From the NCBI GenBank assembly GCA_018669005.1, contig JABJAL010000097.1, positions 1 through 64,000 on the forward strand: a stretch of DNA of 64,000 nt, read 5' to 3'. The stretch's first letter is position 1; each line of letters starts with the position of its first letter. Shown piece by piece: positions 49,847-57,856 of the stretch. The stretch comes from Nitrospinaceae bacterium (GTDB lineage: Bacteria; UBA8248). The notes under the pieces were generated by a model. The model worked only from the letters and a program-made list of their open reading frames with translations, did not search any database and was not told where the DNA came from. The translations under genes were made by a program, and so were the position numbers.

Positions 49847-50794
49847 TTAGGCTGTGATTTGCTTCCAGTGCTTGAGCATTTTCGCCCTCCCGGCGGCATC
49901 GGGAAGAGGCCCGCGCCCCGCCCCCATATTGTCGAGCAGGTGCTTGGGCTTCCGGGTGGCCGGGATAATCACCGTCACAGCCGGGTTCGAAAGGATGTAT
50001 TTTAAAAAGAACTGGCCCCAGCTATCGGCGCCAAACTCTTTAAGCCACTCGGGCTTCCCCTTTCCTTTGACGGCTCGGAACAGCCGGGCCCGTGCGTAGG
50101 GAAGATTCACCATCACCGCCACCCCTTTGTCCGCGCAGAGAGGAAGCAGCATTTTCTCGGCGACTCGCACCTGGATGTTGTATTGAATCTGTACGAAATC
50201 GATAGGCTCTTTTTTGATGAGGGCCGCGATGTCCCCAAAGGACGAGGGGCGGTGGTTGGTAACGCCGATGTAGCGCACGCGGCCCGCATCCTTCAATTTG
50301 CGGAGCGTTTTGAGGTGTATCGCGGTGTCCTTGAGATTATGAACCTGCTCAAGGTCAATCTTTTTTCGGCGAAATCGTTTCATGGATTCGTTTACTTGCT
50401 CGACGCCTGCCTCACGCCCGCCCCAGGTTGAAATTTTGGTGGCAACGAATGCGCGATCCCCCGCCCCGGCATCTCGAACCAAATCACCCGCCAGCGCCTC
50501 GGAGGCACCATAGGAGGGCGAGGTATCGATCACCTTGCCGCCCTCGCGAAAAAAGAGGCGAACAACCTCTCGTCGGGGATTAACAAGTGACGCATCGCGC
50601 TCAACGTTAAAGGTGTGGGCTGTCCCCAGCCCGACGGCGGGGATTTTCTCCCCGCTCGACGGAATCGTCCGCATCAGTTGGGGCCCCGCCGCCCCGGCAT
50701 CCGTGCCCAGAGCCAACGCTGCACCCGCCCCGGCGGCCAGACGGAAAAATTCACCACGTGTGAAATTCAGTCCCAGCGAATTGTCTTTTTTCAT
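49847..50794 (-). CDS. Aldo/keto reductase with an N-terminal secretion-like segment (tandem copy 2)
   Basis: A 315-residue paralogue of the gene that follows it, with TRGEFFRLAAGAGAALALGT at the N-terminus, VIDTSPSYGASEALAGDLVR, TKISTWGGREAGVEQVNE, EQVHNLKDTAIHLKTLRKLK and IIPATRKPKHLLDNMGAGRG. The Lys, Tyr, Asp and His of AKRs are present in both. ATG 50794 (GGAGAGTGG upstream) is preferred over 50833. It is separated from the transporter gene at 50841 by 46 bases, so transporter, this and copy 1 could be one unit. A tandem duplication is the simplest origin. Confidence 0.82.
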   Translation of the reverse strand: MKKDNSLGLNFTRGEFFRLAAGAGAALALGTDAGAAGPQLMRTIPSSGEKIPAVGLGTAHTFNVERDASLVNPRREVVRLFFREGGKVIDTSPSYGASEALAGDLVRDAGAGDRAFVATKISTWGGREAGVEQVNESMKRFRRKKIDLEQVHNLKDTAIHLKTLRKLKDAGRVRYIGVTNHRPSSFGDIAALIKKEPIDFVQIQYNIQVRVAEKMLLPLCADKGVAVMVNLPYARARLFRAVKGKGKPEWLKEFGADSWGQFFLKYILSNPAVTVIIPATRKPKHLLDNMGAGRGPLPDAAGRAKMLKHWKQITA

Positions 50795-50840
50795 AGAGTC
50801 CACTCTCCCATGATTGACGGCGAAGTTGAACAATTAAATT

Positions 50841-52112
50841 CTAGCCGCTATCGGCCAGCTTTTCCTGTTTTTTCCCGAGCGCCAGCGCCACCCAGGCCCA
50901 CCCGAGCGCCAGCGGCACACTTACCACGGCGATACCAGACAATCCCAGACCGAGGCCCGAGAGGGCGGCATAGGCCCAGCCGCTAACCGCGTCCCCGCCC
51001 CGATAGACCACAGTATCAATGAAATTTTTGGACTTGTATTTTTCCTCGCGTCCAACCACCGTGAAGAGCACCTCCCGCGCGGGCTTTGAGATAGCGAAGT
51101 TCGAGGCCCGGCGAATCGACTGAAACGCGATGAGAACGGCGAGCACAGGCGATACCGCAAGAGCAAGGAATCCTGCCGCCACCACCAACGGCAAAAACGC
51201 CGCCGACCGACCGACCCCGAAGCGAGCCATAAACCGGCCAGTGACGAACCATTGCACCCCAAGCGTGAGCAAACCGACAATGAGATTGATCAGGGCGAAC
51301 ACACGTGTGCGCTCGGCCGGAGAATCGAACGCCGCCGAGACGATATGGGCCTGCTGAAAGTAGACGAAGGTCGAGGTTGTTGTGAACAGCAAGATATATA
51401 CGCAAATTCCCAGGAGATAGGGCGAGCGAAATACCCCTATCGCCCCGGCGAAAACACCCCCGCCAATTGCATTCTCAACTGGGGCGGCGGCGCTATTCTT
51501 CACCCCTGGCGATTGAAGAAGCCGCCGAATGCACTGCACGGCCAACTCAAGGAAGAGCGCCGAAATGGGCAAAAGATTAATCGGCCCGAGCGGCACGGCA
51601 AGAAAAGTTGTGATCGCTGGGCCCAGGAGCGCGCCAACGGTGCCGCCCGCCGCAATGAAGCCAAAGAGGCGCTTTCCCTGCGTGCTCTCGAAAATATCGG
51701 CCATAAAACTCCAGAAAACCGAGACCACGAACAGGTTATAGACACTCACCCAAATGAAAAACGCGCGCGCCAGATAGACCCGCCCCGCACCAAGGGAGAA
51801 CAACAGATAGAAGAGTAGAATGTTGACGATGAAAAATCGGTAAATAAACGGGACAAGCTTTCGCCTCGGAAAGCGCGCCACCGCCGACCCGAAAGCCGGA
51901 ATCGCCGCCAGCATGACGAGGAAGGTTCCCGTAAAGAGCCAAGGTAGATTGCGAACTCCACCGGCGACACCCATCTCCTCCCTGAGCGGCCGCAAAATAT
52001 AGTAGCCGCAAAGAAGGCAGAAGAAATACGCGAACGAGAGGAGTAGCGCGCGAACCTCATCCTCGCGAACATTCACCGATTTTATCAGCAAGTCAGCTAG
52101 TCGTTTTCTCAT
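50841..52112 (-). CDS. MFS/NTP-exchange-type membrane transporter
   Basis: A ~423-residue polytopic protein with about 12 hydrophobic segments. EDEVRALLLSFAYFFCLLCG, YYILRPLREEMGV, SVFWSFMADIFESTQGKRLF, GFIAAGGTVGALLGPAITTF. The YYILRPLREEMG and SFMADIFESxQGKRLFGxIAAGGTxGALLGP motifs place it among the NTP/NDP exchange-like MFS proteins found in many free-living bacteria, not in the ATP/ADP parasites' translocases proper. ATG 52112 is used; 52139 is possible. Its substrate is unknown. Confidence 0.8.
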   Translation of the reverse strand: MRKRLADLLIKSVNVREDEVRALLLSFAYFFCLLCGYYILRPLREEMGVAGGVRNLPWLFTGTFLVMLAAIPAFGSAVARFPRRKLVPFIYRFFIVNILLFYLLFSLGAGRVYLARAFFIWVSVYNLFVVSVFWSFMADIFESTQGKRLFGFIAAGGTVGALLGPAITTFLAVPLGPINLLPISALFLELAVQCIRRLLQSPGVKNSAAAPVENAIGGGVFAGAIGVFRSPYLLGICVYILLFTTTSTFVYFQQAHIVSAAFDSPAERTRVFALINLIVGLLTLGVQWFVTGRFMARFGVGRSAAFLPLVVAAGFLALAVSPVLAVLIAFQSIRRASNFAISKPAREVLFTVVGREEKYKSKNFIDTVVYRGGDAVSGWAYAALSGLGLGLSGIAVVSVPLALGWAWVALALGKKQEKLADSG

Positions 52113-52182
52113 TAGAACCTGGCCGATTCTCCAGTTCAATTCTGTGCTCTTTGCCCCTGACTAAACCGCAACGCATGGAAAC

Positions 52183-52917
52183 TCAGGACATGTGAACTCC
52201 GCCGTTGATGAGGAGGGTTTGGCCCGTGATGAAGCCGCACCGGGCGAACATCACGGCGGCCTCGGCCACCTCGTCCACGTGCCCGAATCGGCGCACCGGG
52301 GCATAGGGCTCCTTTATTTTCAAGTCGTTTTCAATCATATCGGTCCAGATGCCCGCCGGGGCGAGCGAGTTAAACGTAATACCCTCTTTGGCATAAAAAC
52401 TCGAATAGGAGTGGGTGAGACCGTTCATTCCCGCCTTGGACGAGGCATAGTGCGGCCCCACTCGCCCGCCTGTGAAAGCGGCGTTCGAGGATACGTTTAT
52501 GACCCGACCCCATTTGGCCTTGCGCATATTGGGAAGGGCCGCCTGCGTCACGAGAAAGGTGGATTTCAAATTCACGGCTATCGTCTCGTCCCAGATTTCC
52601 TCAGTCAGTTCATCGGGCGCGCGCATCGGGGCAATTCCAGCATTGTTAACTAGGACGTAAACGGGCCCAAACTTATCCCTCACACTCGCAACGAGGGCCT
52701 CGACCTCCTCCGTTTGAGAAACATCGGCCTGAAACGGAAGTGCCCGCCCCCCCTCTGACTCGATTGTCCTGCAGGTTTCCTCAGCCTCCTTCTCGCGCTC
52801 GCGGTAATTCACCGCCACCGGGCATCCCTGCCTCGCAAGAAAAATTGCGCAGGCGCGCCCAATGCCCCGGCTCGCGCCCGTTACGAGACAAGCTTTTCCC
52901 TCCAGTTCAGCATCCAT
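52183..52917 (-). CDS. Short-chain dehydrogenase/reductase (FabG-like)
   Basis: A 244-residue SDR: ACLVTGASRGIGRACAIFLA, NNAGIAP, INVSSNAAFTGGRVG, HYASSKAGMNGLTHSY (active Tyr/Lys), ITGQTLLINGGVHMS. The Arg of VNYREREKEAEET suggests NADP. Upstream at 52954 the CCGGAT element seen near other genes is present. It may be 3-oxoacyl reductase or a sugar dehydrogenase. Nearest neighbours are the transporter and the DMT gene. Confidence 0.88.
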   Translation of the reverse strand: MDAELEGKACLVTGASRGIGRACAIFLARQGCPVAVNYREREKEAEETCRTIESEGGRALPFQADVSQTEEVEALVASVRDKFGPVYVLVNNAGIAPMRAPDELTEEIWDETIAVNLKSTFLVTQAALPNMRKAKWGRVINVSSNAAFTGGRVGPHYASSKAGMNGLTHSYSSFYAKEGITFNSLAPAGIWTDMIENDLKIKEPYAPVRRFGHVDEVAEAAVMFARCGFITGQTLLINGGVHMS

Positions 52918-53041
52918 ATCGAATCTCCGTTATCATAATGAATTCAGTCTTTTATCCGGATTCCGTAAATACCGGGCTAACGGGCGATAGCGATTGTCCG
53001 ATAGGAAAAGTTTCATCACCGCTATTCTAAACCGGCCCGGC

Positions 53042-53926
53042 TTAATGTCCCACGACGATAACATAAGCTCCCGCCACGGAGAGAAGCCCGCCAAGTACCA
53101 CGCGCAGTGAGATAAGCTCCTGCCGCTGAAAAAAAAGCCACGAAAAAAGAATCACGAAAAGAACGGACAGGCGATTGATGGGAACCACCTCCACCACCTT
53201 GCCCGTCTGCACCGCCGTCCAGAAACACAGTACGGCCCCGGCGTTAAAAACGCCGCCCAGGGCCGCGATGAGAAATCCCCGCGTCTCCCGGGTGTCCGGC
53301 ATACCCCCATCGGTGAACGGAAGGGCAGCGGACAAAGCGACGAGAGCCGTCAAGTTGGATACTCCCATCCCCAAGGGGGAGGAGGGAATCAGGAGCAGCC
53401 CGTAACGGCGGAGCAAGAAAGTGAACGCCAAACTAAAAGCGGCCAGCAGCGGCGCCAGATAGTAGACCAGGGGAATCCTCTTTCGCACCTCTTCTTTTTC
53501 ATAAACGAGGAGAACGCCCCCAAACATGATCAACAAGGACCCGGCAGCCACCCCGACGCTCAAGCGTTCTCCAAGAAAGATGATGGCGATGGCTGTCGAC
53601 CAAATGAGCACCGTTTGCATCACGATCGTTGCCCGGGCTACGCCCGTCAGGCGTATCGACAGTAAACTCATATAGCGCCCGAAGAGACTGCCGACGAGCC
53701 CCACAAAAGCAAACCAAAGGAGCCCCTCGATGGGCCAATCTGAGACGCCGTCTCCGAGAAAATAGAAAAGGGCCGCGAACAAGACGGAGATAAAATTCAC
53801 CAAAACGGTGACAAATGTCGGGCTCAGATGACTCAGGGCGCTTTTGTAGAACATGCGGGCAATAGCCGAGCACAATGCCCCGGTCAACGCCAGGAGGTTG
53901 GGGTGTATTGTCTCTAGCATTGCCAT
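53042..53926 (-). CDS. EamA/DMT family transporter
   Basis: A 294-residue membrane protein, paralogue of 38982-39860. MAMLETIHPNLLALTGALCS, GDGVSDWPIEGLLWFAFVGL, IIFLGERLSVGVAAGSLLIM, and LFFQRQELISLRVVLGGLLS show the two EamA halves; ~10 hydrophobic segments. ATG 53926 or 53920 may start. The paralogue keeps the same LE(S/T)(L/I)HPN start, which supports both. A possible -10-like region and a CCGGAT element lie upstream near 53990. Substrate unknown. Confidence 0.85.
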   Translation of the reverse strand: MAMLETIHPNLLALTGALCSAIARMFYKSALSHLSPTFVTVLVNFISVLFAALFYFLGDGVSDWPIEGLLWFAFVGLVGSLFGRYMSLLSIRLTGVARATIVMQTVLIWSTAIAIIFLGERLSVGVAAGSLLIMFGGVLLVYEKEEVRKRIPLVYYLAPLLAAFSLAFTFLLRRYGLLLIPSSPLGMGVSNLTALVALSAALPFTDGGMPDTRETRGFLIAALGGVFNAGAVLCFWTAVQTGKVVEVVPINRLSVLFVILFSWLFFQRQELISLRVVLGGLLSVAGAYVIVVGH

Positions 53927-54069
53927 CTCTCAGATCATCTGATCAAAATTCCAAATCAAATTTCAATGTTGGTATGTATACGGAATTTTATCCGGTTTCG
54001 GGGGAAATCTAAACAGGCGGCAGATTGAAAGGAGAGTAACGCGAGGAACAAACTCAAACCGGAGTATAC

Positions 54070-54358
54070 TTAAGGAACAGATCGTTTATTAAGACCCACT
54101 TTTATAAGACGGCGAAAATTTCCGGTGGCAACTTTTCGGGCGGCGGCGGGCGAAAGACTCCCAAGCGCACGGCGGAGTTTCTTCACGCGCCGATCACATC
54201 CCTCTATGCTACGAGGTCGGCCATCGGCGTCAATCCCCGCGATAAAGCGACCCGAAAAATCTTCGATAAAGTCTTTTCCATTCGGGCAAAAACCGCTTTT
54301 CCTTGCCCAAGATGGGATTAGGAGCCCCTCGTCTGACCTTGTGCTACATGGCTAAATC
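54070..54358 (-). pseudogene. Probable remnant of an amidohydrolase (C-terminus)
   Basis: A minus-strand frame without a start reads GKDFIEDFSGRFIAGIDADG, RPRSIEGCDRRVKKLRRAL and GSLSPAAARKVATGNFRRLI, to a stop at 54070. The pattern 'drFiaGiDa ... Lgslspaaarkvatgnfrrl' is that of amidohydrolase-2 C-termini. The upstream frame closes with TAG near 54358, so no start or barrel remains. Compare the remnant at 21074-21429. Family call is moderate. Confidence 0.5.
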
Positions 54359-54359
54359 A

Positions 54360-54751
54360 CAGAGAAGATTCGAAAATATTTCAAGCATTTTTCAAACATC
54401 CTCGGCCTTTGAGAGCCCACACCAATGGGTCCAGTCGATAATCGCCTTGGGGGTTTTCTCGTTAAACACCCAGGCGAGTTGATCGCCCGTGGCAGCGGTT
54501 CGGACACTGCCCGCCGCGCATCGCTAAACGCCATCGCACGGAGACGATCCCCCATCCGCACCCCATTCACGGAACCAAAGCTTGTTATCACCCACCCTTC
54601 TCGACACCCGGCGGCAGACCTCGAACACCTCGGCGGTGTCCGCTGCACCCGCCGCCACGCGCGAGAGCGTGATGGCAATATGGAACGACCAGGCGTAATG
54701 ATCAGGGAAATAGGCGAACCAGGGTGTCCTTCGAATGGCATCGGGCGCCAC
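54360..54751 (-). pseudogene. Frameshifted N-terminus of an alpha/beta hydrolase family gene
   Basis: From a GTG at 54751 that overlaps the stop of the dehydrogenase gene, the frame reads IRRTPWFAYFPDHYAWSFHI, ALTLSRVAAG-like ITLSRVAAGAADTAEVFEVC, then DNKLWFREWG. At about 54560 it shifts: NGVRMGDRLRAMAFSDARRA follows in another frame and WVFNEKTPKAIIDWTHWCGL in a third. This matches the start of FrsA-like alpha/beta hydrolases (YFPxxYxWS...WF.EW..MGDRLRA), which then go on for ~250 residues that are absent. The gene is dead. Confidence 0.65.
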
Positions 54752-55689
54752 TAGCCAAGCACCTCGGTGTTGACCAAGCCCATTGGTCTCAAGCCCTCTA
54801 TCGCTTTTCGGATGTTGTCGGCTGACCGCCCCATGGCCGCAGCCGTGGTCTCGGAGGTTCTTGAGCCGTTGTGCGGGCTGATGAGCACCTGGGGAATCGA
54901 AAATAAAGGATGCCCATCGGGCAGGGGCTCGGGGTCGGTTACATCGAGACCCGCCCCGGCAATTCGCCCTGCCTGAATGGCCTCAAGCAGATCGTCGGTG
55001 ACGATAGCCTGCCCCCGAGAGAGGTTGACGACAACGGCACTCTTTTTCATTTTTCCAAGCGTCTCGCTCCGAACAAGCCCCTCCGTCTCGGGTACAAGCG
55101 GCATCGCCAGCACAATGAAATCGGCACGAGGACACATCTCATCGAACGAAACGAATTCGACATCAACACCCGGCACCCGCCCCGGATCGGGCGTTCTTGT
55201 ATTGACCAGAATATTCATCCCGAAACCATGGCCTATCTTCACGATGTTCCCGCCGATGTCGCCAAGGCCGACGACGCCCAGCGTTTTGCCGGTGAGCTGA
55301 ATAGGCGGCGTCGCTAGCCAAGTTTCCTGGTCATCCTTCATCCAGGCATTTCGCGAGATGTAGAGCATCATGAAAAAAGCGTGCTCGGCCAGCGAGCGGC
55401 CTCTAACGCCAGTGACGTTGCAGACCATGACCCCGCAGCGGGTGGCCGCATTAATATCAATATTGTCCACTCCCGCGCCGGGTCTCGCCACCACCTTGAG
55501 ATCAGGGGCCGCCTCAATCAGTTCTGCAGGCACCGGTCGAAACGCAGTAAAGAAGCCGGCAATCCCTGAAAGCTCGCGTAGTATATCCGCGTCCTCATAG
55601 CCTTTGGGTTGGACAACTTCATAGCCAGGCCCTAGCCAGTCCGGTTTTATTTTCGACATCTTTGAATCGATCACAAGAACTTTCGCCAC
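54751..55689 (-). CDS. D-2-hydroxyacid dehydrogenase (phosphoglycerate dehydrogenase-like)
   Basis: A 312-residue NAD-dependent enzyme. VLVIDSKMSKIKPDWLGPGY, VARPGAGVDNIDINAATRCG, Rossmann GVVGLGDIGGNIVKIGHGFG, Arg in VVNLSRGQAIVTDDLLEAIQ, Glu in GLDVTDPEPLPDGHPL, His in ISPHNGSRTSE. Active-site triad complete. It is the third such enzyme here. Its stop overlaps the start of a dead alpha/beta hydrolase gene, so the pair once formed a unit. Confidence 0.9.
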   Translation of the reverse strand: MAKVLVIDSKMSKIKPDWLGPGYEVVQPKGYEDADILRELSGIAGFFTAFRPVPAELIEAAPDLKVVARPGAGVDNIDINAATRCGVMVCNVTGVRGRSLAEHAFFMMLYISRNAWMKDDQETWLATPPIQLTGKTLGVVGLGDIGGNIVKIGHGFGMNILVNTRTPDPGRVPGVDVEFVSFDEMCPRADFIVLAMPLVPETEGLVRSETLGKMKKSAVVVNLSRGQAIVTDDLLEAIQAGRIAGAGLDVTDPEPLPDGHPLFSIPQVLISPHNGSRTSETTAAAMGRSADNIRKAIEGLRPMGLVNTEVLG

Positions 55690-55816
55690 TTCAAATCACT
55701 CCTTTTCGGGTGTGAACAGATGATTAGGACAAACCGAAGAGTACCTCTCCTCATGTCCCTTTTTCTAGCTTCTCACCCAACCTATTAGGCCAATAATTAT
55801 CGATATATAGGCGGAC

Positions 55817-55844
55817 TTGATCTTCGCTTTAATTTTGCTATATT
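55817..55844 (+). promoter_or_regulatory. Sigma-70-type promoter for the YifB gene
   Basis: TTGATC at 55817-55822 and TATATT at 55839-55844 with a 16-base spacer, ~55 bases upstream of the ATG at 55901. Confidence 0.55.
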
Positions 55845-55900
55845 GTTCGTCTTACATTCGCCATGGGACTTGGGCTATTAATCTTCGAGGAGGCAACGCC

Positions 55901-57439
55901 ATGCTCGCAAAAACAACGTCGGCGGCCGTTTTGGGCGTAGATGCCTATCCGGTCGATGTAGAAGTGGACCTCGCCACCGGGTTGCCCGCCTATGCCACCG
56001 TCGGGCTGCCGGATACGGCGGTCAAAGAAAGCAAGGAGCGCATACGTGCCGCTATCTCTAACACAGGCTTTCGCTACCCGCTCGGGCGCATCACCGTGAG
56101 CCTCTCTCCCGCCGACGTTCGCAAAGAGGGAAGTGCCTTTGATCTCCCGATTGCACTCGCCCTGCTTCGAGCGACAGGCGCCATCCGCGAGGAGAAAAAT
56201 GAAAACACCCGTCTCATGTTCCTTGGCGAGTTGGCGCTGGACGGTACTCTGAGGCCCGTACGAGGGGCGTTGAGTGTGGCCGTCCTCGCCAAGCAGCGCG
56301 GCCTGGGCGGGCTTATCCTCCCGGTCGAAAATGCTCGCGAGGCAGCGGTTGTAGACAATCTGGCGATAATTCCGGCTCACACTCTTCCCCAGGTGGTGGG
56401 ATACTTAAAAGGAGAGCTCACAATTGAGCCTGAGAGCGGTGGGCAACCGCATTTAAATTCCCCCCCTGACGGGGTGGAGGATTTCAGCGACATCCGGGGA
56501 CAGCGCCACGCCAAGCGGGCTATAGAGGTGGCGGCGGCGGGCGGGCACAACCTGTTGATGCTGGGCCCCCCGGGAAGCGGAAAGAGCATGCTCGCCAGAC
56601 GGCTGCCAACCATCCTCCCCCGCCTATCTTTAGAGGAGTCCATCGAGACAAGCCAGGTTTGGAGCGTACTCGGAAAACTTGGGCCGGGTCGGTCACTCGT
56701 CACCAAACGACCCTTCCGTGCCCCGCACCACACCATTTCCGACGCCGGCATGGTCGGGGGAGGTACCATCCCGCTCCCCGGTGAGGCATCGCTTGCCCAC
56801 AACGGCGTGCTCTTTCTGGATGAGCTTCCCGAATACAAAAAAAATGTGCTCGAAACCCTACGCGGCCCGCTAGAGGAGGGCCACATCACCATCAGCCGGG
56901 CACTTGCGAGCCTCTCATTTCCCGCCCGCTTCATGCTTGCCGCCGCAATGAACCCTTGCCCCTGCGGGCATTGGGGCGATTCGGCAAGGCCCTGCACCTG
57001 CACCCCCAAGCAAATTGCTCGCTACCGCTCGCGCATCTCAGGGCCGCTCCTTGACCGCATCGACATTCACATCGGGGTGCCCAGGGTCGAGTGGAAAGAA
57101 CTTTCAGGAGAGGAAACCGGCGAGAGTTCGGCTGTAATCAGGGGGCGTATCGAAGCCTCCCGCACGAGGCAGCAAAGCCGCTTCAATGATCATCCCGCCC
57201 TTCACTCGAACGCCCACATGGGCCCGGCACTCATCAGCCGCTATTGCAAAATCGACACCCAGGGGGAAAAACTGCTCGAAATGGCCGTCGAGCGGCTGGG
57301 TCTTTCGGCCAGGGCCTATCACCGGGTGTTAAAAGTGGCGCGAACAATCGCCGATCTGGCGGGAGAGGACGCCATCGCCCCCGCCCACCTCGCCGAGGCG
57401 ATTCAGTACCGACAGCTCGATAGGCCGATCAATTCTTAG
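55901..57439 (+). CDS. comM: YifB/ComM family Mg-chelatase-like AAA+ ATPase
   Basis: A 512-residue protein with an N-terminal Lon-protease-like domain (LGVDAYPVDVEVDLATGLPA, VGLPDTAVKESKERIRAAIS, SPADVRKEGSAFDLPIALAL), then an AAA+ domain with Walker A GPPGSGKSMLARRLP, Walker B GVLFLDELPEYK, MNPCPCGHWGDSARPCTC and the C-terminal Mg-chelatase-type domain. YifB/ComM helps branch migration in natural transformation in Vibrio and Haemophilus. SD GAGGAGGC precedes ATG 55901; an ATG at 55817 would add 28 unrelated residues. A sigma-70-like promoter is at 55817. Confidence 0.92.
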   Translation: MLAKTTSAAVLGVDAYPVDVEVDLATGLPAYATVGLPDTAVKESKERIRAAISNTGFRYPLGRITVSLSPADVRKEGSAFDLPIALALLRATGAIREEKNENTRLMFLGELALDGTLRPVRGALSVAVLAKQRGLGGLILPVENAREAAVVDNLAIIPAHTLPQVVGYLKGELTIEPESGGQPHLNSPPDGVEDFSDIRGQRHAKRAIEVAAAGGHNLLMLGPPGSGKSMLARRLPTILPRLSLEESIETSQVWSVLGKLGPGRSLVTKRPFRAPHHTISDAGMVGGGTIPLPGEASLAHNGVLFLDELPEYKKNVLETLRGPLEEGHITISRALASLSFPARFMLAAAMNPCPCGHWGDSARPCTCTPKQIARYRSRISGPLLDRIDIHIGVPRVEWKELSGEETGESSAVIRGRIEASRTRQQSRFNDHPALHSNAHMGPALISRYCKIDTQGEKLLEMAVERLGLSARAYHRVLKVARTIADLAGEDAIAPAHLAEAIQYRQLDRPINS

Positions 57440-57702
57440 GGCGTACAATTACCTAAATGTGTCACTTCTTTCCCTGACTAACTGGGGCATTGAAGCACTC
57501 TGGGCTGAAATATTTAGAATTCTCGATACTCTTTGGTATCAATTTAGTAACATCTATAATGTTCATGGTATTTGGGCTACGCACCCTTAGAGAGTAGATG
57601 TCGCCCGAAAACCAGCCCGGAAACTTTCCATTCTGCTTTGATGATTCTACATTGTGAAGGATTGTTTATTTGCGAGGGATATAAACCGGTTGGATAACTG
57701 CC

Positions 57703-57771
57703 CTAAATTTTCTTATCAACTCTAGGCAGGCGAACGGTGAACGTCGAGCCCTTCCCCGTATGCACATCGAA
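57703..57771 (-). pseudogene. Histidine-kinase C-terminal tail fragment
   Basis: The minus strand reads FDVHTGKGSTFTVRLPRVDK and ends KI-stop at 57703. This is the end of a HATPase domain (G-x-G-(S/A)-T-F-T-V-R-L-P), also similar to the tail of the kinase at 33529. Nothing of the rest of a kinase precedes it. The 57440-57856 gap has no other gene. Short, so chance similarity is not excluded. Confidence 0.5.
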
Positions 57772-57856
57772 GCAAATTTTCGTATATATTCAAATGGACC
57801 GTTTAGACTGGGTTTGAACTGATAGTCCCGCCCCGAGATGGAATACAATTCCCCCG

